A stretch of DNA of 64,000 bases from contig OX365948.1 of NCBI GenBank assembly GCA_947247005.1, positions 34,910,601-34,974,600 on the forward strand, read 5' to 3'. Below the pieces are notes generated by a model, which did not search any database, was not told where the DNA came from, and was given only the letters and a program-made list of their open reading frames with translations. This DNA is from Spisula solida. Lineage: Eukaryota > Mollusca > Bivalvia > Venerida > Mactridae. Every line of letters starts with the position of its first letter. Position 1 is the stretch's first letter. This document shows positions 57,960-64,000 of the stretch, piece by piece. Made by a program: the position numbers and the translations under genes.

Positions 57960-58300
57960 ATGCAAAATATGTCCCTTTTTACTCAGAAATATTCCTGCTA
58001 TGGCTAAACATGTATTCTAACAGCACTTTTTTTCTACTTTTCTAGATTTTGAATGTTCCTACCCCATGTAGGCCTTCCAACGACTTGACCAAAATCGTTG
58101 CTGTTGTCTCACACAACTTGGATTTACAAGCACAAATGTGACGGATGGTACGTTGATTGCTGTATTTCAAAGAACTGTGCGAATAAAATGTGACTGTTTA
58201 TAAAATGTAAGGAAAAGGTTGCATTGGACATAATTATTTGGTCCATAAAGGACTGTGGTCTGTAAAAGTGACCAGATTGTATATGTTGCTTTGTTTGGTT
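57960..58300 (+). repeat. Direct duplicate, left copy
   Basis: From TAATGCAAAATATGTCCC to GACCAGATTGTATATGTTGC, repeated at 63668-64000 with scattered substitutions (over 90 percent alike by eye). Confidence 0.85.
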
Positions 58301-58742
58301 GTTTTTACTTGATTCCATCTTGGACGATCAACAATTAATTGTTAGACTATCATCAGATTATTTCATTAAAACAGGAGGCAGACTATCGATTTTGTTTGAC
58401 AGTTGCCGGAATTTGCAAAATCTAGAACTGGCAAGAATAATAGAGGTGGAGAAGATACTCTAGCAAATAATCTGTTCTTGTCGTACAAATAAGCACAATG
58501 TAAACTTCACAAACTTTGATGAGGATCGGCAAAACAATATTCCCGTTGCATTTTAAAAGTCTGGAGCGAAAACTTTGCCATTAATTTACATAATGGCGTC
58601 GTTTTCCAGGGTGAAACATACAACATGTAACATTTTGTTTTCTAAAAAGCCGATCAGTGCATCTTATGAAATTGGCAAAATATCTGCAAGGAAAAATTTG
58701 TTCACCATTGTCAAAGTTTGAGTAGTATATATTTGTGTCATA

Positions 58743-59343
58743 CAGGGTGATCCATTAATTCCGCACATTAGTAAATGCCTATCACTTAACTATTTCTTTA
58801 CTTACACATATAAATTTGGTATTGTTGGAAATGTAATAAATAAAATTTCTGCTGAAAGGAAAAAAGTAATTGGCATTGTGCCGTCAAAGTGACGGTATGA
58901 CGTCATCGATGACGTCATAAATTTGAGTATCTTCAAATTCGAATCATAAAACTTTATTACGAATTGGGGAAATCTGCGATTTAGGTGAAAAGAAAACTTG
59001 AAAAGTGTGTCCAAATACACATGTGCGTTCATGAAGGAATAGTGTTGGATATTTCCAGTGAAATGAAACGTTCGATTCGTCGGGAAAAGAGACTGGTTAC
59101 CTAGCTGCATGCAACAGCGTCATGTGCAGAATTGAAAACGACGTTTGAAACTCATTTCTGAGAAAATGGGTGGTCACATTGAACGTCTGCTTTAGATAGG
59201 GATTCTATAGTTGAATATCCGTTTTAGATCAGATCAAAACTTACACGTACACTCTACAATTACTTGTATTCTTTAATATGGTAGCTTTAAAGATGTTGAA
59301 GTTATAAGCATTTAATAATGTGCGGAATTAATGGATCACCCTG
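58743..59343. mobile_element. 601-bp Tc1/mariner-type MITE
   Basis: Terminal repeats start CAGGGTGATCCATTAATTCC in both arms, about 28 bp perfect, flanked by TA on each side. No transposase frame recognised. Confidence 0.8.
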
Positions 59344-59398
59344 TATATATGTGTATATAATTGTTATATACTCAACAAAATAAACAATGTCCCATTTT

Positions 59399-60994
59399 TA
59401 GCTCACCTGTCACAAAGTGACAGAGTGAGCTTTTGTGATCACACTTCGTCCGTCGTCCGTCCGTCTGTCCGTCCGTCAACAATTGGGTTGTGTCCTCTCT
59501 AGAGGTCACAATTTTGGCCTAATCTTTATGAAACTTGGTCACAATGATCATCTCAACTAAATCTAGGTCAAGTTCGATATTGGGTCATCTGAGGTCAAAA
59601 ACTAGCTCACTAGGTCAAATTATAGAAAAAACCTTGTTTTAAACCTTTCAACATGTAGTCTTCATGGTCACTTAACTCTCTGCTGTAACTCTCTACTCTC
59701 TATACATACAATAAACTTTCATCAACCAATGAAAATGTGTATCAGGGTTCAAAGCAGTTTTGTAAAGGTCAAATATCAAAATAGTCTAGTATTCTATAGC
59801 AGGGTGTGAATTGTAATGGTTAAGTGGAAATCAAAGCGCTGTAGGGAGCGTAGACATTTTCCTGAGGGTCGTGGGTTCAAACCCCACTGGAACCATAATT
59901 TTTTTTTTTTTTGAGTGTTTAGGTATTGTTTTGTCTGTAAAGCATTTATTTGTACATTTTCCTGATGGTCGTGGGTTCAACCCCCACTGGAACCATAATT
60001 TTTTTTTTTTTTTTTTTAGTGTTTAGGTATTGTTTTGTCTGTAAAGCATTTATTTGTACATTTTCCTGATGGTCGTGGGTTCAACCCCCACTGGAACCAT
60101 AATTTTTTTTTTTAATTTGTTTTTTTAAATGTTTAGGTATTGTTTTGTCTTTATAACATGTATTTGTACATTTTCCTGATGGTCGTGGGTTCAACCCCCA
60201 CTGGAACCATAATTTTTATTTTTTTCAGTGTTTAGGTATTGTTTTGTCTTTATAGCATGTATTTGTACATTTTCCTGATGGTCGTGGGTTCAACCCCCAC
60301 TGGAACCATAATTTTTAATTTTTTAAGTGTTTAGGTATTGTTTTGTCTTTATAGCATGTATTTGTACAGTTATATGGAGGAAAAATATTCCAAAATATTT
60401 TGTTTAAAATAAAGGTCAAATCATAGAAAAACCTTGTGTAGTCAGTCACCAGAGGTTACAATTTCAACTAAATCTTTATGAAACTTTGTCACAATGATCC
60501 TGTCAACAAAATCTAGGCCAAATTCGATTTTGGGTCATCTGGCGTCAAAAACAAGGTCACAATGTCAATTGACATTTTCCTGAGGGTCATGGGTTCAAAC
60601 CCCACTGGAACCATAATTATTTTTTATAGTGTTAAGGTATTGTTCTGTCTTTATAGCATGTATTTGTACAGTTATATGGAGGAAATATTTTGTTTAAATT
60701 ATAGGTCAGATCATAGAAAAACCCTGTGTAGTCACCAGAGGTTACAATTTCGACTTAATCTTTATGAAATTTGGTCCTAATAATCATCTCAACACAATCT
60801 AGGTTAAGTTTGATATTAATTAAGTCATCTGGGGTCAAACGCTAGGTCACATGGTCAAATCATACAAAAACTTGCAATAGAGGCTGAATTTCCTTAAATT
60901 TTATTCAGAAAATGTGTAGGATCACCATAGGGGTGTGCATGCACTAGTACGACAGGTGAGCGACCTAGGGCCCTTTGGGCCCTCTTGTTATCTA
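59399..60994 (+). repeat. AGCTCACCTG-type bivalve repeat element
   Basis: Starts TTTTTAGCTCACCTGTCACA, with CGTCCGTCCGTCTGTCC near the start. It ends ACGACAGGTGAGCGACCTAG then GGCCCTTTGGGCCCTCTTGTT. Internal phrases: AAACTTGGTCACAATGATCA, GGTCATCTGAGGTCAAAAAC. It hosts the T-arm array. No protein-coding frame. Confidence 0.75.
59812..60370 (+). repeat. tRNA-like head followed by tandem T-arm/B-box units
   Basis: A tRNA-like head with TAATGGTTAAGTGG precedes five units starting at 59855, 59955, 60059, 60169 and 60268 (period 99-110). Each holds TTCCTGATGGTCGTGGGTTC then AACCCCCACTGGAACCATAA, that is a 5-bp T-stem around TTCAA, followed by a T run and GTGTTTAGGTATTG. A sixth unit stands alone at 60573. 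Confidence 0.85.
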
Positions 60995-61440
60995 AGATTA
61001 AACGCAACTTTTAGACTATTTCGTTGACTCTCTATTCACTTACATGTCTCATAATATGTCAAATCATGAATGGTGGATACTTTCTTTCTGTTGAGTATAC
61101 AACAATTACTGTGGGAAGCTAAAGACTAGCCTGCGTACTGTTATATCAAAGCACTTAGGAAAAAATAAACATACCTTACGTTCAAATTAAATTTCTTAAT
61201 TACCGTATTCTTTAAAACCTACACATTGGGGACAGCTATTGTCTCTTTAAGTTCCTGGTCTGATTCAAAAATAATTTTGCACCACCCTTTACCATCAGTT
61301 TTAGCTGTTAGAAAGCTATGAAGAATTCATTGAATGTAAGTTAAAGATTTCCATAAGTGATTGCATAAAACAATACCCTGGCTTGCTCCCTTATTAATGA
61401 TTGTAAGAAATATCCCAACAGCAGGAGCATGGACCTCAGC
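60995..61440. other. No recognisable gene
   Basis: AT-rich, nothing supported. Confidence 0.45.
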
Positions 61441-61609
61441 AATTCCTTGGTTATACCCACAATATGTCATCATCACCAGTAACAGCAACTACCTGGTTAT
61501 ACCCGCAATATGTCATCATCACCAGTAACAGCAACTACCTGGTTATACCCGCAATATGTCATCATCACCAGTAACAGCAGCTACCTGGTTATATCACCAA
61601 TTTCACCAG
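61441..61609 (+). repeat. 46-bp minisatellite, left block
   Basis: Unit CTACCTGGTTATACCCGCAA plus TATGTCATCATCACCAGTAA and CAGCAA, about 3.7 copies. It resumes at 63457. Confidence 0.9.
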
Positions 61610-61610
61610 C

Positions 61611-63456
61611 ATACCTGCCAAGTACTCCACTTAAGGTGGAGTTGCTCCACTGTTATTTGAAATAAATTATCAGATTTTCCAATTTAACCCACCTAAACTC
61701 TGAATTTCAGATAGTATTTTGTGGTGGACAGAGTTGCCTCCCCTGCTGAATTTCAAGGAAAGTAACTCTTGCACAGGGCAGAGTTCGCTCCCCTGATTTA
61801 CAGGGGAGGTCACTATTGCCGACTTTCAATAAGTTGGACAGAATTGCCTCCCCTGCTGAATTTCAAGGGAAGTAACTATTGCCCCGTACAGAGTTTGCTC
61901 CCCTGATTTTCAGGGGAGGTCACTTTTTCCGACTTAAAATAGGTCATACAGAGTTGCCTCCCCTGATGAATTTCAAGGGAAGTTACTCTTGCCCCGTGCA
62001 GATTTCGCTCCCCTGATTTTCAGGAAAAGTCACTCTTGCCGACTTAAAATAGGCCATACAGAGTTGCCTCCCCTGCTGAATTTCAAGGGAAGTTTCTCTT
62101 GCCCCGTAGAGATTTTGCTCCCCTGATTTTCAGGAAAGGTCACTCTTGCCGTCTTAAAATAGGTCATACAGAGTTGCCTCCCCTGCTGAATTTCAACGTA
62201 AGTTACTCTTGTCCTGTGCAGAGTTTGCTCCCCTGATTTGTAGGAAAGGTCACTTTTTCCGACTTAAATAGGTCATACAGAGTTGCCTCCCCTGCTGAAT
62301 TTCAAGGGAAGTTACTCTTGCCCCGTGCAGATTTCGCTCCCCTGATTTTCAGGAAAGGTCACTCTTGCCGACTTAAAATAGGTCATACAGAGTTGCCTCC
62401 CCTGCTGAATTTCAAGGGAAGTTTCTCTTGCCCCGTGCAGATTTTGCTCCCCTGATTTTCAGGAAAGGTCACTCTTGCCGTTTTAAAATAGGTCATACAG
62501 AGTTGCCTCCCCTGCTGAATTTTAACGGAAGTTACTCTTGCCGTGTGCAGAGTTTGCTCCCCTGATTTTTAGGAAAGGTCACTTTTTCCGACTCAAAAAA
62601 GGTCATACAGAGTTGCCTCCCCTGCTGAATTTCAAGGGAAGTTACTCTTGCCCCGTGCAGATTTCGCTCCCCTGATTTTCAGGAAAGGTCACTTTTGCTG
62701 ACTTAAAATAGGTCATACAGAGTTGCCTCCCCTGCTGAATTTCAACGGATGTAACTCTTGCCCCTTGCAGATTTCGCTCCCCTGATTTTCAGGGAAGGTC
62801 ACTCTTGCCGACTTAAAATAGGTCATACAGAGTTGCCTCCCCTGCTGAATTTCAACGGAAGTTACTCTTGCCCCGTGCAGATTTCACTCCCCTGATTTTC
62901 AGGGAAGGTCACTCTTGCCGACTTAAAATAGGTCATACAGAGTTGCCTCCCCTGCTGAATTTCAACGGATGTAACTCTTGCCCCTTGCAGATTTCGCTCC
63001 CCTGATTTTCAGGGAAGGTCACTCTTGCCGACTTAAAATAGGTCATACAGAGTTGCCTCCCCTGCTGAATTTCAACGGAAGTTACTCTTGCCCCGTGCAG
63101 ATTTCACTCCCCTGATTTTCAGGGAAGGTCACTCTTGCCGACTTAAAATAGGTCAGACAGAGTTGCCTCTCCTGCTGAATTTCAAGGGAAGTAACTCTTG
63201 CCCGTGCAGAGTCCGCTCCGCTGATTTTCAGGGGAGGTCACTCTCACAGACTTTAAATAGGTTGGACAGAGTTGCTTCCCCCTGCTGAATTTCAAGTGAA
63301 GTTACTCTTGCCCCAAGTTCCCTCCCCTGATTTTCATATATTACCAAATGAAACTAACTGACACCTTTTGAAGTGTCACATTATTTGTTGTGGTCTTAAT
63401 AAGTATCAGATTTCAGTTACCACTCCACTTTTCGATTTTGGAAACTTGGCAGGTAT
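61611..63456. mobile_element. TIR element filled with a dimeric satellite
   Basis: 12-bp perfect ends ATACCTGCCAAG, continuing imperfectly through TCCACTT. It lies inside the 46-bp minisatellite. Nearly all of its interior is the satellite at 61720-63330. No transposase. Confidence 0.65.
61720..63330 (+). repeat. 110-bp dimeric satellite, about 15 copies
   Basis: Each unit has two related halves: CAGAGTTGCCTCCCCTGCTG...ACTCTTGCCCCGTGCA and GATTTCGCTCCCCTGATTTT...CACTCTTGCCGACTTAAAAT. Between about 62710 and 63150 two unit types alternate (CGGATG/CCCCTT versus CGGAAG/CCCCGT), giving a 220-bp higher-order repeat. An ORF at 63088-63288 is a repeat frame. Confidence 0.92.
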
Positions 63457-63669
63457 GATCATCAGTAACGGCAGCTACCTGGTTATACCCACAATATGTC
63501 ATCATCACCAATAACAGCAGATACCTGGTTATACCCACGATATGTCATCATCAGTAGTAACTGTAGCAACCTGGTTATACCCACAATATGTCATCATCAG
63601 TAGTAACAGCAGCTACTTGGTTATACCCACAATATGTCTTCATCACCAGTAACAGCAGCTACCTGGTTA
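63457..63669 (+). repeat. 46-bp minisatellite, right block
   Basis: About 4.6 copies of CTACCTGGTTATACCCACAA plus TATGTCATCATCA..., same orientation as the left block. Confidence 0.9.
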
Positions 63670-64000
63670 ATGCAAAATATGTCCCTTGTCACTCAGAAAT
63701 ATTACTGGTATGAATAAACATGTATTCTAACAGCACTTTTTTCTACTTTTCTAGATTTTGAATGTTGCTACATCATGTAGGCCTACCAACGACTTGAGCA
63801 AAATCATTGCTGTTGTCTCACACAACTTGGATTTACAACCACAAATGTGACAGATAGAACGTTGATTGCTGTATTTCAAAGAGATGTGCGAGTAAAATGT
63901 GACTGTTTTATAAAATGTAAGGAAAAGGTTGCATTGGATATAATTATTTGGTCCATAAAGGACTGTGGTCCGTAAAAGTGACCAGATTGTATGTGTTGCT
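63668..64000 (+). repeat. Direct duplicate, right copy (runs off the window)
   Basis: Matches 57960-58300 and continues to the window edge; begins exactly where the minisatellite ends. Confidence 0.85.

Noticed and set aside
57584..58045. Further ABCA exons after the H-loop exon
   Set aside because: A CTCTTCAG acceptor and a 60-codon frame (CSTEDVYLNNISETILIPTA) are present, but I could not match them to any ABCA segment, so they are not claimed.
59855..60370. Tandem tRNA gene cluster
   Set aside because: Units contain only a T-arm; A-box, D-arm and anticodon arm are absent after the first copy.

Overview
The window is eukaryotic nuclear DNA from an invertebrate, most likely a bivalve mollusc. 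It is AT-rich, has GT-AG introns and no operons, and is crowded with tRNA-derived SINEs, foldback MITEs, Tc1/mariner and PIF/Harbinger-like elements, a Penelope-like retroelement (PLE) and divergent dispersed repeats of a kind familiar from bivalve genomes (for example AGCTCACCTG...GGGCCCTCTTGTT). The species cannot be named from sequence alone.

Layout. 1-8.6 kb: an intact four-exon gene on the minus strand for a CTR1/SLC31-type copper transporter. Its splice phases agree across all three introns and it encodes 228 residues. Its introns hold a decayed mariner element, a foldback element, a 78-bp hAT-type miniature element with an 8-bp target duplication, and a 0.9-kb insertion with a 14-bp target duplication that carries a hammerhead-ribozyme-like motif on the sense strand of the gene. 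9.5-10 kb: a 30-bp minisatellite. 10-18.4 kb: mostly unrecognised DNA with small hairpins, a SINE and degenerate repeats.

18.4-31.4 kb: two copies of a 4.23-kb transposon-like element in inverted orientation. They mirror each other base for base wherever compared (paired positions sum to 49828). Copy A splits the end of a PLE GIY-YIG endonuclease fragment. Copy B splits an unusual 20-bp quasi-palindromic satellite (26.7-27.2 and 31.4-32.8 kb). The 4.5-kb spacer holds the PLE fragment, SINEs and a 170-bp tandem repeat.

33-49.9 kb: no convincing intact gene. The region is a mosaic of tandem and dispersed repeats, MITEs and a LINE reverse-transcriptase fragment. 50-57.3 kb: a non-processed pseudogene of an ABCA1-type ABC transporter (first nucleotide-binding domain) on the plus strand. 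It keeps its introns but has stops, frameshifts, a Walker A Lys-to-Asn change and LSGG changed to LSGS. 58.7-64 kb: a mariner-type MITE, a bivalve repeat containing an expanded tandem array of tRNA T-arm units, and a TIR element stuffed with a dimeric 110-bp satellite that sits inside a 46-bp minisatellite. The last 330 bp repeat sequence found at 57.96-58.3 kb.

Only one gene appears functional, the copper transporter. The rest is best read as a record of nested insertion. The observations most worth following up are the hammerhead-like motif in the transporter intron, the perfect inverted element pair, the quasi-palindromic satellite and the T-arm array.
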